From Micrococcus flavus (GTDB lineage Bacteria > Actinomycetota > Actinomycetes > Actinomycetales > Micrococcaceae), in assembly GCF_014204815.1 (NCBI RefSeq), contig NZ_JACHMC010000001.1, positions 1,550,001-1,614,000 on the forward strand: DNA of 64,000 nt, read 5' to 3'. The position numbers and the translations under genes were made by a program. Shown here piece after piece: positions 9,949-18,313 of the stretch; the stretch's first letter is position 1, and every line of letters starts with the position of its first letter. Under the pieces are notes generated by a model that saw only the letters and a program-made list of their open reading frames with translations, did not search any database and was not told the origin of the DNA.

Positions 9949-9999
9949 GCCGGGCGCGACCGCGGGCACCTGTGTGCGGGCCGCGGCCGGGCGGGACCG

Positions 10000-10971
10000 T
10001 CAGGCGAAGATGGCCTCCAGGCGCTCGCGCACCTGCGTGGTCACCAGCTCGATCACGTCCAGGGCCTTCAGGTTCTCCTGGACCTGGTCCACGCTCGAGG
10101 CCCCGAGGATCACGGTGGAGACATGCGGGTTCGACGCCGTCCACGCCAACGCCAGCTGCGCCGGGGTCACGTCCAGCTCGGCGGCCAGGTCCACGAGCTG
10201 ACGGACCTTCGCGGTGATCTCCTGGTCGGCGATCGAGTCCTTCACGAAGTCGTAGCCCTCCAGCGCGCCGCGGGAGCCCTCCGGGATGCCGTCCACATAC
10301 TTGCCGGAGAGGATGCCGGAGGCCAGCGGGCTCCAGGTGGTCAGGCCCAGGCCGATGTCCTCGTAGAGGCGGGCGAACTCCTTCTCCACCTTGGTCCGGT
10401 GCAGGAGGTTGTACTGCGGCTGCTCCATCACGGGCTTGTGCAGGTGGTGGCGCTCGGCGATGTTCCAGGCGGCACGGATCTCGTCCGCACTCCACTCGGA
10501 GGTGCCCCAGTACAGGGCCTTGCCCTGGCTGATCATGTCGCTCATCGCCCACACGGTCTCCTCGATCGGCGTGTGCGGGTCCGGGCGATGGCAGAACACC
10601 AGGTCCACGAAGTCCAGGCCCAGCCGCTCGAGGGAGCCGTCGATGCCCTGCATCAGGTACTTGCGGTTCAGGGTGTTCTTCATGTTCACCATGTCGCCGT
10701 TGATGCCCCAGAACAGCTTCGTGGAGACGACGTACTCGTGGCGCTTCCAGCCGAGCTCGGAGATGGCACGGCCCATGATGGACTCGGACTCGCCGCCGGC
10801 GTACACCTCGGCGTTGTCGAAGAAGTTGACCCCGCCCTCCTTGGCGGCGGCCAGCTGGTCCTTGGCCAGGCCCACGTCGACCTGGTTGCCGAAGGTCACC
10901 CAGGAGCCGAAGCTGAACTGTGAGACCTGGAGGCCGGAGGATCCGAGACGGTTGTAGATCATGTCGCTCAT
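10000..10971 (-). CDS. Aldo/keto reductase, potassium-channel beta-subunit-like
   Basis: A 323-residue (beta/alpha)8 NADPH-dependent oxidoreductase. The catalytic tetrad is intact: Asp52, Tyr57 ([11 protein letters not shown]), Lys85 (STKLFWG) and His128 ([10 protein letters not shown]). The [10 protein letters not shown] and [15 protein letters not shown] motifs place it with the YghZ/Kv-beta branch that detoxifies aldehydes and methylglyoxal-like carbonyls. The start ATG lies 6 nt downstream of a TAGCGT hexamer. A second in-frame ATG three codons later is possible. Its physiological substrate is not evident. Confidence 0.88.
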   Translation of the reverse strand: MSDMIYNRLGSSGLQVSQFSFGSWVTFGNQVDVGLAKDQLAAAKEGGVNFFDNAEVYAGGESESIMGRAISELGWKRHEYVVSTKLFWGINGDMVNMKNTLNRKYLMQGIDGSLERLGLDFVDLVFCHRPDPHTPIEETVWAMSDMISQGKALYWGTSEWSADEIRAAWNIAERHHLHKPVMEQPQYNLLHRTKVEKEFARLYEDIGLGLTTWSPLASGILSGKYVDGIPEGSRGALEGYDFVKDSIADQEITAKVRQLVDLAAELDVTPAQLALAWTASNPHVSTVILGASSVDQVQENLKALDVIELVTTQVRERLEAIFA

Positions 10972-10977
10972 GGCTCC

Positions 10978-10983
10978 ACGCTA
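10978..10983 (-). promoter_or_regulatory. -10 hexamer TAGCGT for leaderless aldo/keto reductase mRNA
   Basis: TAGCGT, 6 nt, then ATG at 10971 on the minus strand. Confidence 0.5.
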
Positions 10984-11024
10984 CTACCGCGGGGCGCCGC
11001 CACGGCTGTCATGAGCGCCTCACG

Positions 11025-11076
11025 CACGACGACGCCCCGGCGCCCTCCGTGAGGAGGGCGCCGGGGCGTCGTCGTG
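11025..11076 (-). terminator. Terminator of ssrA
   Basis: A perfect 24-bp stem, left arm 11025-11048 and right arm 11053-11076, with a GTGA loop. It is 11 nt downstream of the tmRNA 3' end. The arm bases carry the CGACGACG/CGTCGTCG sequence also seen in other hairpins of the window. No U-tract. Confidence 0.8.
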
Positions 11077-11086
11077 GTGTGGTGAG

Positions 11087-11455
11087 TGGAGCCGGCGGGA
11101 ATTGAACCCGCGTCCGATGTGGTGTTGCCAGGTCTTCTCCGGGCGCAGTCTGCTGTGGGTGTTGCTCGGCCCTGTCCGTCCCGCAGACGGGCGGACAACC
11201 CGGGCCCAGCCGGATTGATGTCGGCATCACGACCCCCGGCGAGGGTGATGCCCAGTGGCTATCTAGCTGACGCCACGGTCCGGGGCGACAGCGACCCCGG
11301 GGTGACGGACTCGATCACTGATCAGGCAGCGAGAGCGAAGTCAGTGCGCTTGGATTCGGCACTTATTGGTGTGCAGAGAGCGTTTGACGAGATGACTCTG
11401 CATCCTCGGCCCGCTTCTCCTGTCGCGACTCACATCGTCGAAACCGATCGGCCCC
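11087..11455 (-). ncRNA. ssrA: Transfer-messenger RNA (tmRNA)
   Basis: The 5' end reads GGGGCCGATCGGTTTCGACG and the 3' end contains the T-arm GGGTTCAATTCCCGCC followed by CGGCTCCA. GGGGCCG pairs with CGGCTCC to form the acceptor stem, and the discriminator A is at 11087. The tag reading frame is at 11322-11360, followed by TGA. The next genomic bases are CTC, so the CCA end appears not to be encoded. smpB lies 150 nt upstream on the same strand, and the terminator hairpin follows directly. Confidence 0.95.
11322..11360 (-). CDS. tmRNA proteolysis-tag reading frame (AESKRTDFALAA)
   Basis: Twelve codons plus TGA within tmRNA. The tag ends ALAA, the recognition end for ClpXP and related proteases. 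It resembles the mycobacterial tag in its (D/F)xALAA end but has its own central ESKRT segment. Whether GCC (Ala) at 11360 is the resume codon is inferred from alignment with known tags. Confidence 0.85.
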   Translation of the reverse strand, partial: AESKRTDFALAA

Positions 11456-11461
11456 TGGAGG

Positions 11462-11490
11462 GGTCGACACACTCACTATGAGGTTGTCAA
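11462..11490 (-). promoter_or_regulatory. ssrA promoter with consensus TTGACA -35
   Basis: TTGACA occupies 11490-11485, exactly -35 to -30 relative to the mature tmRNA 5' end at 11455. With a 17-bp spacer the -10 is TCGACC, a poor match. Either the -10 is weak or transcription begins elsewhere and RNase P trims the 5' end. Confidence 0.4.
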
Positions 11491-11605
11491 TCACCACGGC
11501 AGGCGGAGGGCGTGCGCCCGCCGGTCCTGGAACCGGCCCTGCGAGGAGTCCAACCTACCAGAGCCGCGGGCTATTCCCCAGGGGCGGGCCTGCGGCGCGG
11601 GCGGC

Positions 11606-12121
11606 TCAGACGACGCCGGCGCGGCGGTTGCGGATGCGCATGGCGCGCTGGGCCTCGCGGTTGTCCTGCTTCTCCCGGAGCTTGTGGCGCTTGTCGTACT
11701 CGCGGTTGCCGCGGGCGACGCCGATCTCCACCTTCACGCGCCCGTTCAGGAAGTACAGGGACAGCGGGACGATGGTCAGACCCGGGTCCTGGATCTGACG
11801 GCTGATCTTGACCAGCTCCGCGCGGTGCAGCAGCAGCTTGCGGCGCCGCCGGGCGGCGTGGTTGGTCCACGAGCCGTTGAGGTACTCCGGGATGTAGATC
11901 TGCTCGAGCCACAGCTCGTCCCGGTAGAACACGGCGAACCCGTCCACGAGGGACGCCTTGCCCTCGCGCAGCGACTTCACCTCCGTGCCCTGCAGGACCA
12001 GGCCGGCCTCGTAGGTGTCGAGGATCGTGTAGTCGTGCCGCGCCTTCTTGTTGTTGGCGATCACCATGCGCTCGCCGGGGGCCGGCTGCTTGGCCGTCTT
12101 GTCCTTCGCGTTCTTCCCCAT
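11606..12121 (-). CDS. smpB: SsrA-binding protein SmpB
   Basis: A 171-residue tmRNA partner required for trans-translation. The OB-fold core shows [34 protein letters not shown] and the basic C-terminal tail [22 protein letters not shown] that enters the mRNA channel. The ribosome-binding site GGAAGGAG lies 8 nt before the ATG. It is directly upstream of ssrA on the same strand. Confidence 0.97.
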   Translation of the reverse strand: MGKNAKDKTAKQPAPGERMVIANNKKARHDYTILDTYEAGLVLQGTEVKSLREGKASLVDGFAVFYRDELWLEQIYIPEYLNGSWTNHAARRRRKLLLHRAELVKISRQIQDPGLTIVPLSLYFLNGRVKVEIGVARGNREYDKRHKLREKQDNREAQRAMRIRNRRAGVV

Positions 12122-12181
12122 GGTGCTCGCTCCTTCCGTCCTCGATCCGCGCTCAGCACAGGATGCACCATCCTACGCGAC

Positions 12182-12220
12182 GGCCGGCCCGCCCGCGCGG
12201 GGAGCGGGGGCGGACCGGCC
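12182..12220 (-). terminator. Hairpin downstream of the CoA-transferase operon
   Basis: GGCCGGCCCGCCC (12182-12194) pairs with the segment ending GGGCGGACCGGCC (12208-12220), with one mismatch. It lies about 44 nt past the scoB stop and upstream of smpB. It is the only structured element in 12122-12263. Confidence 0.4.
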
Positions 12221-12263
12221 TCGGTCGACGGCGCGGCGGGAGGCGTCGTCGTGGTGGGCGGGC

Positions 12264-12941
12264 TCAGGCGAGCGGGGCGCCGGTGAGCGCCCGGACCTGC
12301 TCCTCACTGACGCCCGGGGCGCACTCGACGAGCCGCAGGGCGGGCTCCTCCGGGGTGCCGACGACGTCGATCACCGCCAGGTCCGTGATGATCCGGTCCA
12401 CCACGGCGCGGCCCGTCAGCGGCAGCGTGCACCGCTCGACGATCTTGGGGGTGCCGTCTTTGGAGACGTGGTCCATCATGACGATCACGCGGCCGGCGCC
12501 GTGGACGAGGTCCATGGCCCCGCCCATGCCCTTGACCATCTTCCCCGGCACCATCCAGTTGGCCAGGTCACCGGCGGCGGAGACCTCCATGCCGCCGAGG
12601 ACGGCGACGTCGATCTTCCCGCCGCGGATCATGCCGAAGCTCAGCGCCGAGTCGAAGAAGGACGCCCCCGGGTTCACGGTGACGGTCTCCTTGCCGGCGT
12701 TGATCAGGTCCGGGTCCACCTGGTCCTCGGCGGGGTGCGGGCCGGTGCCGAGGATGCCGTTCTCCGACTGGAGCACCACGGTGCGCCCGGCCGGGATGTG
12801 GTTGGGGATCAGCGTAGGCATGCCGATGCCGAGGTTCACGTAGGCGCCGTCCGGCAGCTCCTGGGCGGCGCGGGCCGCCATCTGGTCGCGGGTGAGGCCC
12901 TGCGGGGCCTCGGCGGTCCGGGTGCTGGTCTGCTCGCTCAT
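12264..12941 (-). CDS. scoB: 3-oxoacid (acetoacetate) CoA-transferase subunit B
   Basis: A 225-residue beta subunit of a family I CoA-transferase. The catalytic glutamate is Glu60 in the SENGILG motif, preceded by [14 protein letters not shown]. Together with subunit A it moves CoA from succinyl-CoA to a 3-oxoacid. The start ATG overlaps the stop of subunit A (ATGA). The neighbouring thiolase suggests use of acetoacetate or a related 3-oxoacid; a 3-oxoadipate role (PcaJ) is an alternative that sequence alone does not exclude. Confidence 0.88.
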   Translation of the reverse strand: MSEQTSTRTAEAPQGLTRDQMAARAAQELPDGAYVNLGIGMPTLIPNHIPAGRTVVLQSENGILGTGPHPAEDQVDPDLINAGKETVTVNPGASFFDSALSFGMIRGGKIDVAVLGGMEVSAAGDLANWMVPGKMVKGMGGAMDLVHGAGRVIVMMDHVSKDGTPKIVERCTLPLTGRAVVDRIITDLAVIDVVGTPEEPALRLVECAPGVSEEQVRALTGAPLA

Positions 12942-13744
12942 CGGGACTCCTCCCCCGCCGCGCGGAAGGAGCGCTTCTCGATCCGCTTCTCGATGTCCGG
13001 GCCCACCTCGAGGACCCGGTGGACGAACACGCCGGGCAGGTGCACCTCGTCCGGGTCCAGCTCGCCGGGCTCCACGAGGTGCTCCACCTGGGCGATGCAC
13101 ACGCGGCCCGCCATGGCGGCCGGCGGGGAGAACTGGCGGGTGGCCTTGCGGAACACAAGGTTGCCGTGCCGGTCGCCCTTCCAGGCGTGCACGAGGGAGA
13201 AGTCCGTGACGATCGACTCCTCCAGGACGTAGGTCTCCGCCTCGCCGGGCTCGGAGAGGTAGTCGGCGCCCAGGGTGAACTCGGCCGTGGGCTTGGCGGC
13301 GGAGGCCTTCGCCACGTTCCCCTCGGCGTCATAGCGCATCGGCAGGCCGCCCTCGGCGACCTGCGTGCCGACACCGGACCGGGTGTAGAACGCGGGGATG
13401 CCCGCGCCGCCGGCGCGCAGCTTCTCCGCCAGGGTGCCCTGGGGGACGAGCTCCACCTCGAGCTCGCCCTCCAGGTACTGCCGGGCGAACTCCTTGTTCT
13501 CCCCCACGTAGGAGGAGGTCATCTTCCGGATCCGACGGGCGGCGAGCAGCACGCCCAGGCCCCAGCCGTCCACGCCGCAGTTGTTGGAGACCACGGACAG
13601 GTCCCCGGCGCCCTGCTCGAGCAGGGCCTCGATGAGCTGGACCGGGTTGCCGGAGAGGCCGAAGCCTCCGACGGCGAGCGAGGCCCCGCGGGGGATGTCC
13701 GCGACCGCCTCGGCGGCGGTGGCGACGGTCTTGTCGAGTGCCAT
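12938..13744 (-). CDS. scoA: 3-oxoacid (acetoacetate) CoA-transferase subunit A
   Basis: A 268-residue alpha subunit with the family motifs [32 protein letters not shown] and [19 protein letters not shown]. The start ATG at 13744 has a purine-rich GAAGGGACGAGG ribosome-binding site; an earlier in-frame start at 13816 lies inside the thiolase gene and is unlikely. It is co-directional with the thiolase, whose stop is 26 nt upstream, and coupled to subunit B downstream. Confidence 0.9.
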   Translation of the reverse strand: MALDKTVATAAEAVADIPRGASLAVGGFGLSGNPVQLIEALLEQGAGDLSVVSNNCGVDGWGLGVLLAARRIRKMTSSYVGENKEFARQYLEGELEVELVPQGTLAEKLRAGGAGIPAFYTRSGVGTQVAEGGLPMRYDAEGNVAKASAAKPTAEFTLGADYLSEPGEAETYVLEESIVTDFSLVHAWKGDRHGNLVFRKATRQFSPPAAMAGRVCIAQVEHLVEPGELDPDEVHLPGVFVHRVLEVGPDIEKRIEKRSFRAAGEESR

Positions 13745-13770
13745 GTCCTCGTCCCTTCTTCTGGTGGGGA

Positions 13771-14979
13771 TCAGCGGAAGAGGATGAGGGCCTCGCCCTG
13801 ACCGCCGCCGCCGCACAGCGAGACCGCGGCGCGTCCGCCGCCGCGGCGATCCAGCTCCAGGGCGGCGTGCAGCGCGAGACGGGCTCCGGAGGCGCCGATG
13901 GGGTGGCCGAGGGCGATCGCACCGCCGTGGATGTTCGTCTTCTCGAGCGGGTAGTCCAGATCGCGGAGGGACTGGACGGCCACGGCGCCGAAGGCCTCGT
14001 TGATCTCCACGAAGTCGAGGTCGGCCACGTCCCAGCCCTGCTTGCGGAGGGCCTCCTTGACCGCGTCCGCGGGCTGCGAGTGGAGCTGCGAGCTGTCCGG
14101 TCCGGCGGTCTGACCCGCGGCGCCGACGGTGGCGAGCACCGGCAGACCCCTCTCCTCGGCGTACGCGCGCGAGGTCACGACGAGGGCGGCGGCGCCGTCC
14201 GACAGGGGCGAGGAGTTGCCTGCGGTGATGGTCCCGTCCGCCGTGAAGGCCGGGCGCAGGCCCCCGAGGGACTCGACGGTGGCGTCCGGACGGACGCCCT
14301 CGTCCTGGGACACCACGAGGGGCTCACCCTTGCGCTGCGGGATCTCGACGGACGCGATCTCGGCGTCGAAGACACCGTCGGCCTGGGCCTGCGCGGCGCG
14401 CTGGTGGGAGGCGGCGGCGACCTCGTCCTGCTCCGCGCGGCTGAGGCCTCGCTCGGCGTTGCCGGACTCGGTCAGCTCGCCCATCGCCTCATGGCTCAGG
14501 GTGTCGGTGAGGCCGTCCCACTCCACAGAGTCCAGGAGGGTCGCCTGGCCGTACTTGAAGCCCTTGCGCGCCTTCGGCATCAGGTGCGGGGCGTTCGTCA
14601 TCGACTCCTGTCCCCCGGCCACCACGACCCGCGCCTCGCCGAGGCGGATGAGGCGGGCGGCATCGGTGACGGCCACGAGGCCGGAGAGGCACACCTTGTT
14701 CAGGGTCATGGCGGGGACGTCCCACCCGATGCCGGCGGCGAGCGCGGCCTGACGGGCCGGGTTCTGACCGGCGCCGGCCTGCACGACCTGGCCCAGGTAG
14801 ACCATGTCCACATCCTCGGCCGGGACGCCGGACCGCTCCAGGGCGTGCCGGATCGCATGGGCGCCGAGCTCCACGGCCTGCAGGCCGGCCTGCTGGCCGA
14901 GGAGTCGGGTGAAGGGTGTGCGGGCGCCGCCGACGATGACGGCGTCGGTGGGCTGCGGCTGGGGGGTCGAGGCGGTCAT
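13771..14979 (-). CDS. Acetyl-CoA C-acyltransferase (thiolase)
   Basis: A 402-residue thiolase. The acyl-accepting Cys97 is in LNKVCLSG; the other catalytic motifs are EAFGAVA, GHPIGASGARL and the CGGGGQGEA cysteine near the C-terminus. ATG 14979 is preceded by AGGAGG with optimal spacing, so the longer ORF is rejected. As first gene of the thiolase-scoA-scoB operon it should interconvert acetoacetyl-CoA and acetyl-CoA, or cleave a longer 3-ketoacyl-CoA. A palindrome next to its promoter suggests specific regulation. Confidence 0.93.
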   Translation of the reverse strand: MTASTPQPQPTDAVIVGGARTPFTRLLGQQAGLQAVELGAHAIRHALERSGVPAEDVDMVYLGQVVQAGAGQNPARQAALAAGIGWDVPAMTLNKVCLSGLVAVTDAARLIRLGEARVVVAGGQESMTNAPHLMPKARKGFKYGQATLLDSVEWDGLTDTLSHEAMGELTESGNAERGLSRAEQDEVAAASHQRAAQAQADGVFDAEIASVEIPQRKGEPLVVSQDEGVRPDATVESLGGLRPAFTADGTITAGNSSPLSDGAAALVVTSRAYAEERGLPVLATVGAAGQTAGPDSSQLHSQPADAVKEALRKQGWDVADLDFVEINEAFGAVAVQSLRDLDYPLEKTNIHGGAIALGHPIGASGARLALHAALELDRRGGGRAAVSLCGGGGQGEALILFR

Positions 14980-15034
14980 GGCGGTCCTCCTGGGTCGGTG
15001 GGCGGCGCACGGGCGCGCCGAGTCACTCACACCC

Positions 15035-15052
15035 ATCCTATGACGACCGTCA
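15035..15052 (-). promoter_or_regulatory. Thiolase-operon promoter with abutting palindrome
   Basis: The minus-strand -10 TAGGAT is at 15040-15035. Immediately upstream, 15041-15052 is a palindrome TGACG-AC-CGTCA. A further hairpin-forming GGTGC-GTT-GCACC lies at about 15062-15074. Position suggests an operator for a regulator not encoded nearby. Confidence 0.4.
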
Positions 15053-15111
15053 CAGATCCGACGGTGCGTTGCACCGCGTCGGCCGCGGGTGGACCCATGC
15101 GTGGGCGCGTC

Positions 15112-15597
15112 TCAGCGGGCGGTCCGGTCTGCCGCCGCCCCCAGCCGCCGGATGGAGCCGACGAGCTTCTCCTCGATCAGGGCCCATGCGCGGGCGAGGC
15201 GCTTCTCCTGGTCCGGGGCGATCCGGGTGCCGTCGTACGTCACGCGCACCCGGGTGGACTCCTCCGAGACCGGCTCGAGCTCCCACGTCCACAGCTGGCC
15301 GCTCGGCGCCTCCCCCAGCCTCCCGGGCTCCCAGGCGATCACGCGGTCCCGCTCGAACCGGTGGACCACGCACTCCACACGGACGCCGTGGGCCAGGTCC
15401 ATCCGGAACCTGTCCCCCACGCCGCAGATCGGAGCGGGGTCGACGGGCGCGGCGACGTTGGTCCCGCCGTCGATCTCGGGGTGCCGGGCCGGGTCCGCGA
15501 GCAGCGCGAACAGGGCGGCCGCGGGGGCGGCCACGGTCTCCTCGGCGCTCACGGGCGGCGGCGTGGCGGGCTTGGTGGTCTCCTCGATCTCGGTCAT
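15112..15597 (-). CDS. SRPBCC-fold (polyketide cyclase/dehydrase-like) protein
   Basis: A 161-residue START-like protein. The opening EETVAAPAAALFALLADPARHPEIDGG is the classical first strand and helix pair of the SRPBCC fold, followed by a GDRFRMDL strand and the LWTWELEPVSEESTRVRVTYD sheet. These cavity proteins bind lipids or hydrophobic ligands; the ligand here is unknown. ATG 15597 is preceded by CAGGAT at 6 nt rather than a Shine-Dalgarno, a weaker version of the window's leaderless pattern. Confidence 0.75.
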   Translation of the reverse strand: MTEIEETTKPATPPPVSAEETVAAPAAALFALLADPARHPEIDGGTNVAAPVDPAPICGVGDRFRMDLAHGVRVECVVHRFERDRVIAWEPGRLGEAPSGQLWTWELEPVSEESTRVRVTYDGTRIAPDQEKRLARAWALIEEKLVGSIRRLGAAADRTAR

Positions 15598-15652
15598 GGG
15601 GCCATCCTGGCCGGTGCCTCCCCCGCAGGGAACCCCCGCCACGGGACCACCC

Positions 15653-15713
15653 GCCCACGACGACGCCGGCCCGCACCCTCGCGCGGAGGGTGCGGGCCGG
15701 CGTCGTGGGCGGC
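15653..15713 (-). terminator. Terminator hairpin, copy 1 of an identical 61-bp repeat
   Basis: The arms are CGACGCCGGCCCGCACCCTC and its complement around a GCGC loop, extended at the base by CCACGA/TCGTGG with a 3-nt bulge. It begins 13 nt after the dehydrogenase stop. The same 61 bases recur at 16926-16986. No U-tract. Confidence 0.75.
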
Positions 15714-15725
15714 CGAGCCGAGCGC

Positions 15726-16799
15726 TCAGAGGCCCTTGCCGGAGGGCGAGACCAGGATCTTCACCGCGGTCTCGTTATGGTTGATGAGGGTGTCGAAGCC
15801 CTTCTCCACGATCTCGTCCAGGCCGATCCTCCCGGTGATGAACGGCTTCAGGTCCACCTCCCCGGCCTCGACCATGCGCACCGTGTCGGCGTGGTCGTGG
15901 GCGTAGGCGATGGTGCCGCGCAGGTCGATCTCCTTCATGACCAGCTTGTGCAGCGCGACCTTCGGCTCGTGCCCCCAGATGGACTCGTTGACGATCACGC
16001 CGCCTGGACGCACGGCGTCCAGCAGCAGGTCCAGGACCACGTCTACCGAGGTGCACTCGAAGGCGACGTCCACGCCCCGCCCGTCCGTGAGCTCGCGCAC
16101 GCGGGCGGCCACGTCGACCTCGCGGGGGTCGAAGGCCTCGTCCACGACGCCCGCGTCCACCACCTTCTGGCGGCGCAGCTCGGAGAGCTCGGAGACGTAG
16201 ACCGTGAGGCCCTTGCCCTTGAGCACGGCGGCAGTGAGGGCGCCGATGGGGCCCGCACCGCCGATCAGTGCCGTGCCGGAGGTCGGGGAGCCGGCACGCA
16301 CCCACGCGTGGTGGGCCACGGAGAGGGGCTCGATGAGGGCCGCCTCGTCCAGGGGCACGGAGTCGGCCACCGGGTGGACCCAGCGGCGCTCCACGGCGAT
16401 CTGCTCGGCGAGGCCGCCGCCGTTGCCGCCGAGGCCGATGAAGTTCATGTCCGGGGCCAGGTTGTACTGCTCGTCGTTCTGGTCCTCCGGGCGGATGATG
16501 TAGGGCTCCACCACGACCTTCTGGCCCACCGTGAGGTCCTCCACGCCCTCGCCGAGGGCGGCCACGGTGCCGGACATCTCGTGCCCGAGGGTGACCGGGG
16601 CGGAGTCCCCGGAGATCGGGTGGGGGTGGCCGTGCGGCGGGATGAAGATGGGACCCTCGAGGTACTCGTGCAGGTCGGTGCCGCAGATGCCGCACCAGGC
16701 GACGTCGATCAGCACCTGGCCGGGTCCGGCCGTGGGCGCCTCGATCTCTTCGATGCGGATGTCCTTCTCACCGTGCCAGCGGGCTGCGCGCATGGTCAT
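15726..16799 (-). CDS. Zinc-dependent 2,3-butanediol/alcohol dehydrogenase
   Basis: A 357-residue medium-chain dehydrogenase. Catalytic zinc ligands are in AWCGICGTDLHE and GHEMSGTVAALG, and the Rossmann motif is GGAGPIGALTA. The insert GPIFIPPHGHPHPISGDSAP is characteristic of (R,R)-butanediol dehydrogenases. The structural-zinc four-cysteine lobe is absent: the corresponding segment around NDEQYNLAPDMNFIGLGG has no cysteines, as in BdhA of Bacillus. The likely role is acetoin/2,3-butanediol redox, but other secondary alcohols are possible. No acetoin genes are adjacent. Confidence 0.88.
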   Translation of the reverse strand: MTMRAARWHGEKDIRIEEIEAPTAGPGQVLIDVAWCGICGTDLHEYLEGPIFIPPHGHPHPISGDSAPVTLGHEMSGTVAALGEGVEDLTVGQKVVVEPYIIRPEDQNDEQYNLAPDMNFIGLGGNGGGLAEQIAVERRWVHPVADSVPLDEAALIEPLSVAHHAWVRAGSPTSGTALIGGAGPIGALTAAVLKGKGLTVYVSELSELRRQKVVDAGVVDEAFDPREVDVAARVRELTDGRGVDVAFECTSVDVVLDLLLDAVRPGGVIVNESIWGHEPKVALHKLVMKEIDLRGTIAYAHDHADTVRMVEAGEVDLKPFITGRIGLDEIVEKGFDTLINHNETAVKILVSPSGKGL

Positions 16800-16925
16800 G
16801 GGGTCTTCCTCCTATGGCGTGGCAACTCTCGTGGGAGAGGACCCGAGCCCTGAGGCGGCCCCGGGACGCCTCCAACCCTACATCCGGCATGTGGGACTCC
16901 CGCCCTCATGTCCCCCCGCCGTCGG

Positions 16926-16986
16926 GCCCACGACGACGCCGGCCCGCACCCTCGCGCGGAGGGTGCGGGCCGGCGTCGTGGGCGGC
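16926..16986 (-). terminator. Terminator hairpin, copy 2 of an identical 61-bp repeat
   Basis: Base-for-base identical to 15653-15713 and again 13 nt downstream of a stop codon, here that of prfB. The rest of 16800-16925 holds no other recognisable element. Confidence 0.75.
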
Positions 16987-16998
16987 GGGCAGGCAGGG

Positions 16999-18138
16999 TC
17001 AGCCCTTGTCGGCCTCGGCCTCCGCGGCGGCCTCCTTGGCCTGCTCGGCGCGCCAGCGGATGCCGGCGTCGATGAAGTCGTCGATGGCGCCGTCGAACAC
17101 GGCGGAGGGGTTGCCCTCCTCGTGGCCCGTGCGCAGGTCCTTGACCATCTGGTACGGGTTCAGCACGTAGGAGCGCATCTGGTCGCCCCAGGAGGCCTTG
17201 ACGTCGCCGGCCATCTCCTTCTTCTTCGCGTCCTCCTCGGCCTTGCGCTGCAGGAGCAGGCGGGACTGGAGCACGCGGAGGGCGGCGGCGCGGTTCTGGA
17301 TCTGGGACTTCTCGTTCTGCATGGACACGACGATGCCCGTGGGGATGTGCGTCATGCGCACGGCGGAGTCCGTGGTGTTCACGGACTGGCCGCCGGGGCC
17401 CGAGGAGCGGAACACGTCCACCTTGATCTCGTTCTCGGGGATCTCGATGGAGTCGTCCGACTCGATCAGCGGGACCACCTCGACCGCCGCGAAGGAGGTC
17501 TGGCGGCGGCCCTGGTTGTCGAAGGGGCTGATGCGGACCAGGCGGTGGGTGCCGGCCTCCACGGACAGGGTGCCGAACGCGAACGGTGCGTTGATCTCGA
17601 ACGTCGCGGACTTCAGGCCGGCCTCCTCCGCGTAGGAAGTGTCCATGACCTTCGAGGACCAGCCCTTCTGCTCGGCCCAGCGCAGGTACATGCGCATGAG
17701 GGTCTCGGCGAAGTCGGCCGCGTCCACGCCGCCGGCACCGGCGCGGATGGTGATGACGGCGTCGCGCTGGTCGTACTCGCCGCTGAGGAGGGTGACCACC
17801 TCGAGCTCGTCGAGGGCCTTGCGGATGGAGGTCAGCTCCACGTTCGCGTCGTCCAGCAGGGAGGGCTCGTCCTCCTCGGCGGCCAGCTCCACCATGGTCT
17901 CGAGGTCGTCGATGCGGTCCGCGAGCGACTTGATGCGCTTGAGGTCTGCCTGCCGGTGGGAGAGCTTGGACGTGACCTTCTGCGCGGCCTCGGGGTCGTC
18001 CCAGAGGTCGGGCGCGGAGGCCTGCGCCTCGAGCTCGGCCACCTCCGCCGTCATCTTCTCGACGTCGGAGACCTGCTCGATGGAGGCCAGGGTGTGGCGC
18101 AGAGCGTCGATCTCTGCGGAGAAGTCAGTGTCAGCCAT
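16999..18138 (-). CDS. prfB: Peptide chain release factor 2
   Basis: A 379-residue class I release factor. The stop-codon recognition tripeptide SPF is at 204-206 and the peptidyl-tRNA hydrolysis motif GGQ at 249-251. The frame is open from the ATG with no internal UGA near codon 25, so the programmed +1 frameshift that autoregulates prfB in many bacteria is absent. In Mycobacterium-type order it is often near ftsEX; here those genes are not in the window. Confidence 0.96.
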   Translation of the reverse strand: MADTDFSAEIDALRHTLASIEQVSDVEKMTAEVAELEAQASAPDLWDDPEAAQKVTSKLSHRQADLKRIKSLADRIDDLETMVELAAEEDEPSLLDDANVELTSIRKALDELEVVTLLSGEYDQRDAVITIRAGAGGVDAADFAETLMRMYLRWAEQKGWSSKVMDTSYAEEAGLKSATFEINAPFAFGTLSVEAGTHRLVRISPFDNQGRRQTSFAAVEVVPLIESDDSIEIPENEIKVDVFRSSGPGGQSVNTTDSAVRMTHIPTGIVVSMQNEKSQIQNRAAALRVLQSRLLLQRKAEEDAKKKEMAGDVKASWGDQMRSYVLNPYQMVKDLRTGHEEGNPSAVFDGAIDDFIDAGIRWRAEQAKEAAAEAEADKG

Positions 18139-18229
18139 GGTCCGCCCAGCCTACCGCCCTGGGTCCGGGGGCGGCGCGAGGTCCGGAGGGGGCGGGTGAG
18201 CCGGCGGGTGAGGTCGCCGGACCGCCGGA

Positions 18230-18270
18230 TGTGCGCGGGACCGCGTCCCGATGACGCGGTCCCGCGCACA
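18230..18270. other. Perfect 18-bp hairpin inside a divergent promoter region
   Basis: Left arm 18230-18247 starts TGTGCGCGGGACC, loop CCGAT, right arm 18253-18270. It looks like the terminators of the window but lies between prfB (leftward) and a hydrolase (rightward), where no transcript is expected to end. It is 91 nt upstream of prfB and 43 nt upstream of the hydrolase. Confidence 0.6.
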
Positions 18271-18301
18271 GCGTGAGGTCCAACGACGGCGCCGACCGGG
18301 T

Positions 18302-18307
18302 TAGCAT
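18302..18307 (+). promoter_or_regulatory. -10 hexamer TAGCAT for leaderless hydrolase mRNA
   Basis: TAGCAT, 6 nt, then ATG at 18314, without a Shine-Dalgarno. Confidence 0.55.
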
Positions 18308-18313
18308 CGGCGC

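Noticed and set aside
11087-11130. tRNA gene
   Set aside because: The T-arm and acceptor sequence belong to tmRNA; there is no anticodon arm and the 5' half lies 350 nt away.
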